Source: Alphaproteobacteria bacterium
GTDB taxonomy: Bacteria; Pseudomonadota; Alphaproteobacteria; Rhizobiales; Rhizobiaceae
Assembly: GCA_024742485.1 (NCBI GenBank)
Contig: JANSYK010000002.1
Coordinates: forward strand, 1,736,001 to 1,800,000
Length of the DNA: 64,000 bases
Direction of reading: 5' to 3'
This document shows, in pieces, positions 17,035-26,241 of this stretch. A program made the translations under genes and the position numbers. A model generated the notes under the pieces. That model did not search any database and was not told where the DNA came from. It worked only from the letters and a program-made list of their open reading frames with translations. Each line of letters begins with the position of its first letter. The stretch's first letter is position 1.

Positions 17035-18028
17035 CGTAGTTCTCGAAAATGTCACAAAATCCTTTGGTGACGTCCTGGCGCTGGACAATATTTCCCTGAC
17101 CGTGCCCGATGGATCATTTGTTGTTCTGCTCGGCCCGACGGGCGCGGGCAAAACAACCATATTGCGAATGGTGTCGGGCCTGGACAATCCCGATAGCGGT
17201 GACGTTTCCATTGGCGGTCAATCGATGACTGGACACACCCCCGCGCAACGAAATGTCGCCATGGTATTTCAGCAATATTCGCTGTACCCGCACCTGACGG
17301 TTCGACAAAATCTTGAATTCCCGCTCAAATCCCCGCTTCTGAAAACGCCTCGCGAGTTGATTGATCAAAAAGTCAAACACGTTGCGGATATTCTGCAGAT
17401 AACCCACAAGCTGGACAACAACGCAACCGCCCTTTCAGGTGGAGAAATGCAGCGTGTGTCGATCGGACGGGCACTCGTCCGTGATCCCTCGATCTACCTG
17501 ATGGACGAACCATTGAGCTCGCTCGATGCGAAACTGAGAAGTGAGTTGCGGATCGAGTTGAAAAAGATCCAGGCAGATCTGGGCGCCACTCTGCTTTACG
17601 TCACGCATGATCAGATCGAGGCGATGACCATGGCAACCCACATTGGTGTCCTGGATGAGGGAAAACTGGTGCAGTTCGGGTCTCCCAGAGAGATTTACGA
17701 AAACCCGGTGAGCATTTATGCGGCCAGCAGACTGGGGCAGTTGCGGATCAATATCCTGCCTGCCGACCTCTTCCCGGGGGCGCCGACCGGGGCGCGGTTC
17801 ATTGGAATGAGACCGGAGCATATCGCCCAGGGTGAGGGGGTCGAGAGTTTCGTGAAGAGAGTTGAGCATCTGGGCGATCAAACCAGGCTGCACCTGGTCT
17901 ACAAGGATCATAACCTGGTCACCGTCACCGACGCGCATACGCCATTGCGGTCGGGCGATGTGGTCAGGATCCAGCCCAGCAACCCGGCCTATTTTGATGC
18001 GGACGGCAACCGACTGACACAGGGATAG
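17027..18028 (+). CDS. ABC transporter ATPase 2 (UgpC/MalK type)
   Basis: A 333-residue ATPase with Walker A GPTGAGKTT, signature LSGGEMQRVSIGRA, Walker B YLMDEPLSSLDAK and a regulatory domain (FIGMRPEHIAQ). The ATG at 17027 lies within the end of ATPase 1 (8-base overlap); an upstream in-frame start at 16988 is less likely. Paired ATPases of unlike sequence are seen in the GlpST glycerol importer of rhizobia, which has the same overall gene content. Confidence 0.92.
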   Translation: MADVVLENVTKSFGDVLALDNISLTVPDGSFVVLLGPTGAGKTTILRMVSGLDNPDSGDVSIGGQSMTGHTPAQRNVAMVFQQYSLYPHLTVRQNLEFPLKSPLLKTPRELIDQKVKHVADILQITHKLDNNATALSGGEMQRVSIGRALVRDPSIYLMDEPLSSLDAKLRSELRIELKKIQADLGATLLYVTHDQIEAMTMATHIGVLDEGKLVQFGSPREIYENPVSIYAASRLGQLRINILPADLFPGAPTGARFIGMRPEHIAQGEGVESFVKRVEHLGDQTRLHLVYKDHNLVTVTDAHTPLRSGDVVRIQPSNPAYFDADGNRLTQG

Positions 18029-18033
18029 AAGCA

Positions 18034-19653
18034 ATGAAACAGTTCATAAACGAACGGGACAAAATCGTCACGGATGCGGTCGACGGCATCGTCAGGGCTT
18101 CCGGCGGAAATCTGGCCAGGCTGGACGGATATCCGCATATCCGTGTGGTGGTTCGCAATGACTGGGACAAGACGAAGGTCGCACTGGTTTCCGGAGGTGG
18201 CTCCGGACACGAGCCTGCCCATGCCGGGTTTGTCGGCGAAGGCATGCTGACGGCTGCGGTCTGTGGCGATGTCTTTGCCTCGCCATCCGTGGATGCCGTT
18301 CTTGCCGGAATATTGGCGGTGACCGGCCCGGCCGGATGTCTTTTGATCGTCAAGAACTACACCGGCGACCGCCTGAATTTTGGTCTTGCCGCCGAACGGG
18401 CGAGAGCATTTGGACTGGATGTCAACATCGTCATAGTGGACGACGATATTGCACTGCCCGATCTTCCGCAGGCGCGGGGTGTGGCCGGAACGCTCTTTGT
18501 TCACAAGATCGCCGGCGCATTGGCCGAAAGTGGCGCTGACCTGGCAACCGTCACCAGATCCGCGACCAGGGTCATTACCGGAACCCGTTCGATCGGCATG
18601 TCGCTTGACACCTGCGCCGTGCCGGGGTCACCGAAGGAAGACCGCATTCCTCTGGGCAAGGTGGAACTCGGACTTGGGATCCATGGTGAGGCAGGCATCG
18701 AGCAGATTGATTTCACCACGGCCGCGGCCGCCATGGAGGAAGTGGCCAAGAAACTGGCGTCAACAATGGATGAAAAGCCGCATGTCGCCCTGCTGAACAA
18801 TCTCGGTGGTGCAACGGTTCTTGAAATGTCGCTTCTGGCGAATGAGCTGGCCAAATCCTCAATCGGGTCAAAACTGAAATGGATTGTCGGACCGGCCTCC
18901 CTGATGACATCCCTCGATATGCGCGGTTTCTCGGTTTCGGTCTATCCGGCTTCACGGCAGGAAATAGACCTTCTGGCGACCCGTACACCATTATCCGCCT
19001 GGCCGGGACTATCGCAGATAACCGACATCGAGATCGTTGCCCTTCCCGATGGCCTGAAGCCGATCAGGCCGATGCCGTCGAAACATGCCGCAACCGAGCT
19101 GTTTCTCACGCGGTGCTGCAAGGTGCTCATTGAATCCGAAGATGATCTCAACGCACTTGATGCAAAATCGGGTGATGGGGACACGGGCTCAACCCTGGCC
19201 GGTGCCGCCAGGGCACTGATTGATGGAATGGACAGGCTGCCGCTGGCTGACCACACACAGCTCTATAGAGCCATCGGTCAGGAACTGAGCGAAACGATGG
19301 GCGGCTCATCCGGTGTGTTGCTGGCGATCTTTTTTACCGCCGCCGGTGATGCGGCATCCAGTGGTCTGTCAAAGACGGACGCATTGAAGGCCGGTTTGGC
19401 AAGGATGCAGGAAATCGGAGGTGCCGAACTCGGCGCCAGGACCATGATTGATGCGCTCCATCCAGCGCTGGACGCACTCGACGAGAGTATGGGTGATGCG
19501 GCAAGGGCCGCCCGGGCAGGGGCTGAACATACGGCAACAATTGTCAAGGCGAAGGCCGGCCGTGCATCCTATCTCAACGCGCAACAGCTTGATGGGCACA
19601 TCGATCCCGGCGCGGAAGCCGTGGCTAGGCTGTTCGAACATCTGAATAGCTGA
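18034..19653 (+). CDS. dhaK: Fused DhaK-DhaL dihydroxyacetone-type kinase (ATP-dependent)
   Basis: A 539-residue two-domain kinase. The DhaK domain has GGGSGHEPAHAGFVGEGM near residues 54-71 and the substrate-binding histidine in ELGLGIHGEAG near residue 216. The DhaL domain begins about residue 350 with the nucleotide site SGDGDTGSTLAGA and GGSSGVL. The fused form uses ATP, unlike PTS-linked DhaKLM. It phosphorylates dihydroxyacetone or, in some members, tetruloses such as erythrulose. It lies 5 bases after the ABC operon's last ATPase, which ties import to phosphorylation. Confidence 0.92.
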   Translation: MKQFINERDKIVTDAVDGIVRASGGNLARLDGYPHIRVVVRNDWDKTKVALVSGGGSGHEPAHAGFVGEGMLTAAVCGDVFASPSVDAVLAGILAVTGPAGCLLIVKNYTGDRLNFGLAAERARAFGLDVNIVIVDDDIALPDLPQARGVAGTLFVHKIAGALAESGADLATVTRSATRVITGTRSIGMSLDTCAVPGSPKEDRIPLGKVELGLGIHGEAGIEQIDFTTAAAAMEEVAKKLASTMDEKPHVALLNNLGGATVLEMSLLANELAKSSIGSKLKWIVGPASLMTSLDMRGFSVSVYPASRQEIDLLATRTPLSAWPGLSQITDIEIVALPDGLKPIRPMPSKHAATELFLTRCCKVLIESEDDLNALDAKSGDGDTGSTLAGAARALIDGMDRLPLADHTQLYRAIGQELSETMGGSSGVLLAIFFTAAGDAASSGLSKTDALKAGLARMQEIGGAELGARTMIDALHPALDALDESMGDAARAARAGAEHTATIVKAKAGRASYLNAQQLDGHIDPGAEAVARLFEHLNS

Positions 19654-19685
19654 ACGGCCGGCAAATCCCACGGGATCCCGGCCGT
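19654..19685 (+). terminator. Hairpin after the kinase gene, probable terminator
   Basis: Outer arms ACGGCCGG (19654-19661) and CCGGCCGT (19678-19685) enclose a second stem (ATCCC/GGGAT). The stem directly follows the kinase stop. A short CTTTT-type stretch (ggcttttagc) follows about ten bases later, so termination is likely but the U-run is weak. Confidence 0.5.
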
Positions 19686-19746
19686 CCTTCGGCTTTTAGC
19701 CGTGGTGCGATTGCCCCACGCACCCGATGGCACTGTCATGACCGCG

Positions 19747-20595
19747 CTATTGCGCGGATACGAAATCCCGGATGGCAGCCGTATAGGCCGCTGGGTCCTG
19801 CAGCATGGCGAAATGGCTGAGATTGTCCATAACGAGGAGCTTGGCATCCGGGATCGCTGCGGCAATCGCCTTTGAATGCTCCAGCAGGATCGCCTCATCA
19901 TACTGACTGTGGACGACAAGGGTCGGGACGGTTATGGCCTTGATCTGCTCCAGTCCGTCCGCCTTGTCGCTGAACCACATTTTCGACACGGCGCCGACAA
20001 AGGCTTCGAAATCATCGGGAGTTGGCGACATGTCGCCATACATGCCGGCCATCATGCCGACATATCCGCCGAACACTTCATTGGTTTCCACGGACGGGTC
20101 GACACCCGCAAGAGTGACATTACCGGCATGGGCAAAGTGGCTTTTGAGCCGGTCTGGCGCGGTCTTCGAGATTTCGTAGCCGATATTTGCACCATCGGAC
20201 CAGCCGACCAGATGCACCTTGTCGACACCGATATGATCCAGCAGGGCGATATAGTCCCGCGCCAGCAATTCGATACTATAGTCACTGCCATCATTGGTCG
20301 TACGGCCATGGCCGCGTGTATCGGCCACGATCACCCGATGGTCAGCTGCCAGGTCGGCAACCTGGGAAGACCAGATATCACCATGGGCAAGGCCGCCATG
20401 GATCAACAAAATGGGTGTTGAGTCCGCCGTGCCATAAACGGCGTGGTACATCTTGATCCCGTTTATCTCGGCTGTGCCCTGTTCAATCGCTTCGGGCATT
20501 GGTGCCGGGGCCGGGATCGACATCCAGGCATCCTTGGCTATCGCTGCGCCTGTTGCACAGATGATGACAATGGTTGTGGCCAGTATCCGGAACAT
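19747..20595 (-). CDS. Exported alpha/beta hydrolase
   Basis: A 282-residue protein with a signal peptide (MFRILATTIVIICATGAAIA, residues 1-20). The nucleophile elbow GWSDG sits in HLVGWSDGANIGYE, an HGGLAHGD oxyanion segment precedes it, and the C-terminal NLSHFAML supplies the histidine. The acid is probably in VVHSQYDEAI. The substrate is unknown. ATG 20595 is preceded by AGGGGAG on the minus strand. The gene is divergent from an AraC regulator at 20732, which may control it. Confidence 0.88.
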   Translation of the reverse strand: MFRILATTIVIICATGAAIAKDAWMSIPAPAPMPEAIEQGTAEINGIKMYHAVYGTADSTPILLIHGGLAHGDIWSSQVADLAADHRVIVADTRGHGRTTNDGSDYSIELLARDYIALLDHIGVDKVHLVGWSDGANIGYEISKTAPDRLKSHFAHAGNVTLAGVDPSVETNEVFGGYVGMMAGMYGDMSPTPDDFEAFVGAVSKMWFSDKADGLEQIKAITVPTLVVHSQYDEAILLEHSKAIAAAIPDAKLLVMDNLSHFAMLQDPAAYTAAIRDFVSAQ

Positions 20596-20731
20596 TCGAA
20601 ACTCCCCTTGAATGTGTCCAAGCGTGCGTTGGTGCAACGCCTGTTCGGTGCTAGTCTTGCGAATTCTACGAAATGGCCAGCTCGACCGTTAAAGCTTAAG
20701 CGCAGGGCACCGGTTTCAATGGAGCAAAAAT

Positions 20732-21736
20732 ATGTCTGTGTATTCAGATGGTTACCTGCCCGATTGTTTACTCAGTGCAGATCCGTCGGTGATTTTGGAT
20801 GCTCAGTATGACGACTTTGACGAGCAGTCTCAAAGACTGGTCGGTCACGACCAGACCTACCTGCAACTGACACCGGGTGCGTTTTCCGGCCGGTTTTTGT
20901 CTTGTTTTCTGGGGCCCGATGTGTCCGTTCACATCGAACATTGCAATCAGGCCCTTGAGCAGTGCGTTTCAGCGCATCCCGACGCCTATACGATCGGCGC
21001 CGTGATCAACCAGACGGATCCGTTTCGGTCCAATGGACAGGCCTTCTCGACCGCAGACCTGATGGTGCTGCCGCCCAGAGGCAGCCTGCATCTGCAAAGC
21101 CCGGTAAACGGCACCGTGCTCGCGGTCGTGGTTCAGCAGGACCGGCTGTTGCATAATGCCGGCATGTCCGCACGGGCCGCGGAATGGTTGATCGATGCGG
21201 GGCAAAATATTCGTGTTTTGCACGCCCCCCAACTCACCCGGCGGATCAGGGAGGATGTCATCCAGGCCATCCAAAATGCCAGTTTTGAAAATGAGATGAC
21301 CGACACGGTCAGCATGATTGGCGATGCGCTGCTTGCCAGCATGGCAGCAAAACTCTCACTAGAGTTGGGCAACAGCGCCGACCACAAGGAGCCGGCCGGC
21401 CAGTCTTCGTATGAACGCTTCATGAAATGCCGCGGCTCCATCTACCAGGCCTGGGACACAATCGAGAACATGGAAGGCCTCCTGTCGCGGACCGGTATCA
21501 AGCGGCGTTCATTGCACCAGCTGTTCAAATCGCAAATCGCGCTGGGTCCATTGACCTATCACAGGGTTTTGCGGCTGCACCTGGCCAGACGCGCCCTGTC
21601 CGATCCCGGACAAGCCGGCCTGTCCATCGGAGACATCGCCGCGGCACATGGTTTCTGGAACTGGAGCCAGTTTACACAGCAATATCAAAACCAGTTCGGC
21701 GAGTTGCCGTCGCAAACCCGCCTGACCGAGCAGTGA
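20732..21736 (+). CDS. AraC-family regulator (EutR-like C-terminus)
   Basis: A 334-residue protein with an N-terminal sensing region of about 220 residues and a C-terminal pair of helix-turn-helices (GIKRRSLHQLFKSQIALGPL, then LSIGDIAAAHGFWNWSQFTQ). The HTH spacing matches AraC/XylS activators. It reads away from the exported hydrolase gene across a 136-base gap, the usual layout for a local regulator. The inducer is unknown. Confidence 0.88.
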   Translation: MSVYSDGYLPDCLLSADPSVILDAQYDDFDEQSQRLVGHDQTYLQLTPGAFSGRFLSCFLGPDVSVHIEHCNQALEQCVSAHPDAYTIGAVINQTDPFRSNGQAFSTADLMVLPPRGSLHLQSPVNGTVLAVVVQQDRLLHNAGMSARAAEWLIDAGQNIRVLHAPQLTRRIREDVIQAIQNASFENEMTDTVSMIGDALLASMAAKLSLELGNSADHKEPAGQSSYERFMKCRGSIYQAWDTIENMEGLLSRTGIKRRSLHQLFKSQIALGPLTYHRVLRLHLARRALSDPGQAGLSIGDIAAAHGFWNWSQFTQQYQNQFGELPSQTRLTEQ

Positions 21737-21858
21737 AATAATCGTTGCGTTTTTGAGCGATCATCTGGACAGCAAGGAATCCACTGAACCCGTCGAGCCT
21801 TGGAGGTGGTTTCAGGCCTTGGGTTGGAAGAGTATAACCCGGCCGTTGTCCGTGTGCT

Positions 21859-23175
21859 TCAGGACTTCGCCATCCCGCTCTTTGCCGGCTCGCCAGCCAC
21901 ATAGGTCTCCGCAATGACGCGGTCATCTCCAAGTGTCTGCAGCAGGAACAACTCTTCGGTCAGCTTGCCGACCGTTTCCATGCGCAGCGCCATGGCAGGC
22001 GTTGCCCTGGCATCAAGCACGACAATGTCGGCGTCACGTCCTGGCTGCAGGGAGCCGATATGGGCATCCAGCGACAACGCCCGGGCATTGCCGAGGGTGA
22101 TGCGGTAGAAACTCTCCAGAGGGGTCATGCGCTGGCCCTGCAGCTGCAGAACCTTGTAGCCCTCATCGACTGTTCTGAGCATCGAATAATTCGTGCCGCC
22201 GCCAATATCGGTGGCAATGGCGATGCGGACCGGATTGTCCCGTTCGTCGAGCGTCTTCAGATCAAACAACCCGCTGCCGAGGAACAGGTTCGAGGTCGGG
22301 CAGAACACGGCAACCGAACCGGACGCAGCCATGGCATCGGCCTCCCGCTCGCTCAGATGGATCGAATGGCCGAACAGGCTCTTCGGTCCAAGCAGCCCGT
22401 AATGCTCATAGACGGCCGTGTAGTCGTTGCACCAGGGAAAGAGCTCCTTGGTGAAGGCGATTTCCGCATGGTTCTCCGACAGGTGGGTCTGCATGTGCAG
22501 GTCGGGATATTCGCGCACCAGGCTCTGGGCCATTTCCATCTGTTCGGGCGACGACGTGATGGCAAAACGTGGCGTGATCGCCACATGCTGGCGCCCCTTG
22601 CCGTGCCATTCGGCAATGACGGCCTTGGTATCATCATATCCCGATTGCGGTGTGTCGCGCAGCGCCTCGGGTGCGTTGCGGTCCATCATCACCTTGCCGG
22701 CGATCATCCGCATGTTGCGCCGGTGGCTTTCAGCAAAAAACGCATCGGCGGACGCTTTGTGCACGGAGCAATAGGCGGCGGCCGTCGTCGTTCCGTGCCG
22801 TATCAACTCATCAAAAAACGCCGAACTGATGCGCGCTGCATGATCGGGATCGCCAAAGCGCTGTTCCTCGACAAAGGTGTAGGTGTTCAGCCACTCCAGC
22901 AACGCGGCGGCATAGGAGCCAATGATTTGGGCCTGTGTGTAGTGAATGTGCGTGTCAATGAAGCCGGCCGACAGCAGATGCGGCCGATGGTCGTTGACAA
23001 CGACATCGTCCTTGGCTTGCGCGAAAACATCCGCATAGGGACCGGAGGCCTTGATCACCCCGTTTTCGATGAGGACGGCGCCGTCCTCCTCAAACCGATA
23101 GGCGGTTACGTCATCGATCGATTGCGGCGCGTCCAAAAAGGACAGAAGCCGCCCGCGGAGCAATCTCTGGGTCAC
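21859..23175 (-). CDS. guaD: GuaD, guanine deaminase
   Basis: A 438-residue amidohydrolase with the metal motif FIDTHIHYTQAQIIGSY near residues 64-80, typical of guanine deaminase, and further ligands in MQTHLSEN and GHSIHL. It converts guanine to xanthine, feeding the xdhABC products. The start is GTG 23175, whose codon overlaps the puuD stop (GTGA at 23172-23175), so the two genes are translationally coupled. Longer upstream frames lie inside puuD and are spurious. Confidence 0.93.
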   Translation of the reverse strand: MTQRLLRGRLLSFLDAPQSIDDVTAYRFEEDGAVLIENGVIKASGPYADVFAQAKDDVVVNDHRPHLLSAGFIDTHIHYTQAQIIGSYAAALLEWLNTYTFVEEQRFGDPDHAARISSAFFDELIRHGTTTAAAYCSVHKASADAFFAESHRRNMRMIAGKVMMDRNAPEALRDTPQSGYDDTKAVIAEWHGKGRQHVAITPRFAITSSPEQMEMAQSLVREYPDLHMQTHLSENHAEIAFTKELFPWCNDYTAVYEHYGLLGPKSLFGHSIHLSEREADAMAASGSVAVFCPTSNLFLGSGLFDLKTLDERDNPVRIAIATDIGGGTNYSMLRTVDEGYKVLQLQGQRMTPLESFYRITLGNARALSLDAHIGSLQPGRDADIVVLDARATPAMALRMETVGKLTEELFLLQTLGDDRVIAETYVAGEPAKSGMAKS

Positions 23176-24425
23176 TGGGCCGGTTCTTTCTTTGCGGAAA
23201 CCGCACTTTCGAACCAGGCGACGAGCATCTTGCGTTCGGACGGTTCTATCTTTGTGATATTGGCCGGCGGCATGGCGTGGCTGCGGCCGGCCTGTATGTA
23301 TATTTGCATCGCATGGGCTGCGATTTCGGCATCGTTTTCCAGCTTCACCCCATTGGGAGCGGCGATGATCCCTTCCCACACCGGTTCCTGCGCATGGCAC
23401 ATGGAACACCGGGACAGCACCACGTCACGGGCTGCAGGAAAATGGGCATCCGTGACAAATTGCTCGAAGGCCGGCTGAACGGCGGCTTCCGTTTCGTCGC
23501 TTTCGCCGGTCAGCACCTTCGGTACTGTCGACAACCACATGATGATGATGAACAGAACGATGGTTGCAAGCCAGGTCCAGGTTGGGTTGCCCTTTCTCGC
23601 ATGGCGGGTGTTGAACCAATGGCGGATCGTCACGCCCATCAGAAACACCAGCGAGGCGATGACCCAGTTATATTCCGTTGCGAAGGCCAACGGATAGTGG
23701 TTTGACAACATCAGGAAGATGACCGGCAAGGTAAGGTAATTGTTGTGGGTCGATCGCTGCTTGGCGATCTTGCCGTATTTGGCGTCCGGCTTGCGTCCGG
23801 CAACGAGGTCGGCAACGACAATCTTCTGATTGGGGATGATCACCATGAACACATTGGCCGACATGATGGTTGCCGTGAAAGCACCCAGATGCACGAAGGA
23901 CGCACGGCCGGTGAAGACCTGGGTGTAGCCCCAGGCCATCGCCACCAGCACCGCATACAGAAACACCATCAAAAACGTGTCGCTGCGGCCCAGAAACATC
24001 TTGCAGATGAAATCATAGGCAATCCAGCCAAAGGCAATCGAGGCGATGGAGATCAGGATGGCAACCGGTGCCGAGATGTCCAGAACTTCCGGATTGATCA
24101 GATAGAGGTCGGCGCCGACATAGTAGACGATGCATAAAAGCGCGAAGCCCGACAGCCAGGTCGCATAGGATTCCCATTTGAACCAGGTCAGATGTTCCGG
24201 CATTTCGGCCGGCGCCACCAGATATTTCTGCAGATGGTAGAAGCCGCCGCCATGGACCTGCCATTCCTCACCGCTGCAGCCCTCCGGCATGCCCGGTCTT
24301 TGCCGCAATCCGAGATCCAACGCGATGAAATAGAAGGATGACCCGATCCATGCGATCGCAGTGATCACATGCAGCCAGCGCGTCGCAAAGGACAGCCAGT
24401 CCCAGGCAATGGCAAACTCATACAT
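23172..24425 (-). CDS. puuD: PuuD, membrane urate hydroxylase with C-terminal cytochrome c
   Basis: A 417-residue protein with about eight membrane segments in the first ~310 residues (family-typical RWLHVITAIAWIGSSFYFI at the start). A periplasmic C-terminal domain carries the haem c site CSMCH near residue 350 and an axial methionine candidate in HAMPPANITK. PuuD oxidises urate to 5-hydroxyisourate and passes electrons through its own cytochrome c to the respiratory chain, so no peroxide is formed. HiuH and UraD for the next steps are at 7-9 kb. Confidence 0.95.
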   Translation of the reverse strand: MYEFAIAWDWLSFATRWLHVITAIAWIGSSFYFIALDLGLRQRPGMPEGCSGEEWQVHGGGFYHLQKYLVAPAEMPEHLTWFKWESYATWLSGFALLCIVYYVGADLYLINPEVLDISAPVAILISIASIAFGWIAYDFICKMFLGRSDTFLMVFLYAVLVAMAWGYTQVFTGRASFVHLGAFTATIMSANVFMVIIPNQKIVVADLVAGRKPDAKYGKIAKQRSTHNNYLTLPVIFLMLSNHYPLAFATEYNWVIASLVFLMGVTIRHWFNTRHARKGNPTWTWLATIVLFIIIMWLSTVPKVLTGESDETEAAVQPAFEQFVTDAHFPAARDVVLSRCSMCHAQEPVWEGIIAAPNGVKLENDAEIAAHAMQIYIQAGRSHAMPPANITKIEPSERKMLVAWFESAVSAKKEPAQ

Positions 24426-24474
24426 CCGAATTCCCCTTGTGTTCGATTCATCTTGAAGCGCCGCACGCTTTAAA

Positions 24475-24502
24475 GAAAGTCATAAGTCCGGGCATGACTT
24501 TC
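24475..24502. promoter_or_regulatory. Palindromic element between puuD and the LysR gene
   Basis: Perfect nine-base arms GAAAGTCAT (24475-24483) and ATGACTTTC (24494-24502) flank a ten-base spacer. The element lies 50 bases upstream of puuD and 56 upstream of the divergent LysR-type gene. LysR proteins bind interrupted dyads in such divergent gaps, so this is the best candidate operator. The binding protein is inferred from position. Confidence 0.65.
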
Positions 24503-24557
24503 AAAAATTTCTAAATAATCTTAAGGTGCGCTGGGCGCGAATTTGAACGGGCTTGTG

Positions 24558-25475
24558 ATGTCATATTTTGAAAACATACGGGTCTTCCTGCGGGTCGTGG
24601 AACTGGGAAACCTGTCCGCGGCGGGACGCGATTTGCGCATTTCCCCGGCGGTGGCCAGCAACCGGGTCAAGGAACTGGAAAAATATCTGGGTGTGCGCCT
24701 GTTCAATCGCACAACCCGGCAATTGACGGCAACCGAACAGGGCAAGATCTTCTATCGCGGGGCAGGGCGCATCATCCAGGCGGTGGAGGATGCGGAGGCA
24801 TCGATCGCGTCGGTTTCGGGCCAGCCCAAGGGCACGATCAGGGTCACGGCGCCCCTCGGTTTCGGCCGCCGTTTCATCGCGTCCGGCATTCCGGAATTCC
24901 ACAGCCAGTATCCCGAAATCGAAGTCAGGCTGCGTCTGTCGGATCACAATGTCGACATCCTGAAGGAGAGCATCGACCTTGCCTTCCGGCTGGGCGTGAT
25001 CGAGGACTCCAGCCTACGCATGCGCGGCATCATGGATTGTGAGCGTGTGCTGTGCGCGTCGCCGGAATATCTGCGCAAGGCCGGCACGCCGCAAACCGTG
25101 GACGACCTCGTCAAGGGCGATCACAATTGTCTGGTGTTGCGGTTTCCGGGCTCCAATGAATTCATCTGGTCGCTGCAGACCGAAGACGGGATTCGCAAGA
25201 TCGAAGTCAGTGGGGTCTTCGATTCCGATGATGGCGATGTTCTGATGGAGTGGGCCTTGGCCGGACATGGCATCGTCAACAAACCGAGATTCGAAGTTCA
25301 GGGCTATCTGAATTCGGGCCTGCTTGTGCCGATCCTTGAGGACATACCGCCGATCCCGGCCAAGCTCGCGGTCATATTCCCGCACAAGGATTTCCAGGAT
25401 CCGAAACTGCGCCTGTTCATTGATTTCATGGCGGCCCGCTGTCAGAAAATGATTCGTGCCGCGTTGGGCGACTGA
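24558..25475 (+). CDS. LysR-family transcriptional regulator
   Basis: A 305-residue regulator. The N-terminal winged HTH (FLRVVELGNLSAAGRDLRIS, then RVKELEKYLGVRLFNRTTR) is followed by a LysR substrate-binding domain. It is divergent from puuD-guaD and probably controls purine breakdown. The ATG at 24558 is preferred over an upstream TTG at 24543 because the family starts near YFENIRVF. Confidence 0.92.
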   Translation: MSYFENIRVFLRVVELGNLSAAGRDLRISPAVASNRVKELEKYLGVRLFNRTTRQLTATEQGKIFYRGAGRIIQAVEDAEASIASVSGQPKGTIRVTAPLGFGRRFIASGIPEFHSQYPEIEVRLRLSDHNVDILKESIDLAFRLGVIEDSSLRMRGIMDCERVLCASPEYLRKAGTPQTVDDLVKGDHNCLVLRFPGSNEFIWSLQTEDGIRKIEVSGVFDSDDGDVLMEWALAGHGIVNKPRFEVQGYLNSGLLVPILEDIPPIPAKLAVIFPHKDFQDPKLRLFIDFMAARCQKMIRAALGD

Positions 25476-25758
25476 TCACCGGCGCGCCATTGTTACGATC
25501 GACAATAATTCGAATACTGGCGAAAAACTCAATGATCCAATAGGGTTATGGAATATTTCTCGCAGAGTGAAGCCGGATGATTCAATCTGACAGACTTTCC
25601 CCGGAAGAAACTGAATTGACTCCATAATTCACTGTTCATGCCCGGATCTTGTCAGTGTGGGGCGATCGGCGGTGTCACAAGCGCCGGCGTTGGGGTAGCA
25701 TTCGGTTTGCACGCAACCGGCCGCAAGAAATCAGGCCGCTACAATTCAGGATGATGCC
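25476..25758. other. Gap of 283 bases with no gene seen
   Basis: I see no plausible open frame, RNA gene or strong hairpin here. The first part is AT-richer than its surroundings (for example around 25500-25640) and may hold the promoter of the cupin-MFS unit. Confidence 0.5.
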
Positions 25759-26229
25759 ATGCCGATTGTTCGCCGCAAAGACGTTCAACCCCTGACCGGA
25801 TCCGGGTATCCGGCACCCAATGATCATGATCTCGGTCGCTACGAGGCGTGGCCGCTGGGTGGGGCCGGCGGACTGACACAGTTCGGCGCTCTGCTCGAAA
25901 CACTTCATCCAGACGCTTATTCCTCGCTGCGCCACTGGCACGAGAACGAGGATGAGTTTCTCTATCTGCTGGAGGGAGAGGTGACGCTGATCGACGATCA
26001 TGGCGAACATGTCATGCAGCCGGGCGATGCCGCCTGTTTCAAGGCCGGCGATCCCAATGGCCACCATCTGCATAACCGTACAGAAAAGAACGCCACCTAT
26101 CTGATTGTCGGAACCCGCGCCAGCGAGGATCGCTGCCACTATTCGGATGTGGACATGCTGCTGACCAAGACGAAGGATGGCAAGACCTTTACCCGGCGTG
26201 ACGGGTCCCCGTTACAGCCCGGCGGCTGA
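25759..26229 (+). CDS. Cupin-domain protein
   Basis: A 156-residue single-domain cupin. The metal-site motifs are visible: SLRHWHENEDEFLYLLEGEV (HxH and E) and, later, GDPNGHHLHN. The N-terminus YEAWPLGGAGGLTQFGALLE is typical of a common proteobacterial family without assigned function. It precedes an MFS gene by 12 bases, suggesting co-transcription. Confidence 0.85.
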   Translation: MPIVRRKDVQPLTGSGYPAPNDHDLGRYEAWPLGGAGGLTQFGALLETLHPDAYSSLRHWHENEDEFLYLLEGEVTLIDDHGEHVMQPGDAACFKAGDPNGHHLHNRTEKNATYLIVGTRASEDRCHYSDVDMLLTKTKDGKTFTRRDGSPLQPGG

Positions 26230-26241
26230 TCGAAGAGCCTC

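Noticed and set aside
22060-23478. A 472-codon plus-strand open frame across guaD and puuD
   Set aside because: It is antisense to both genes; its composition is that of a shadow frame.
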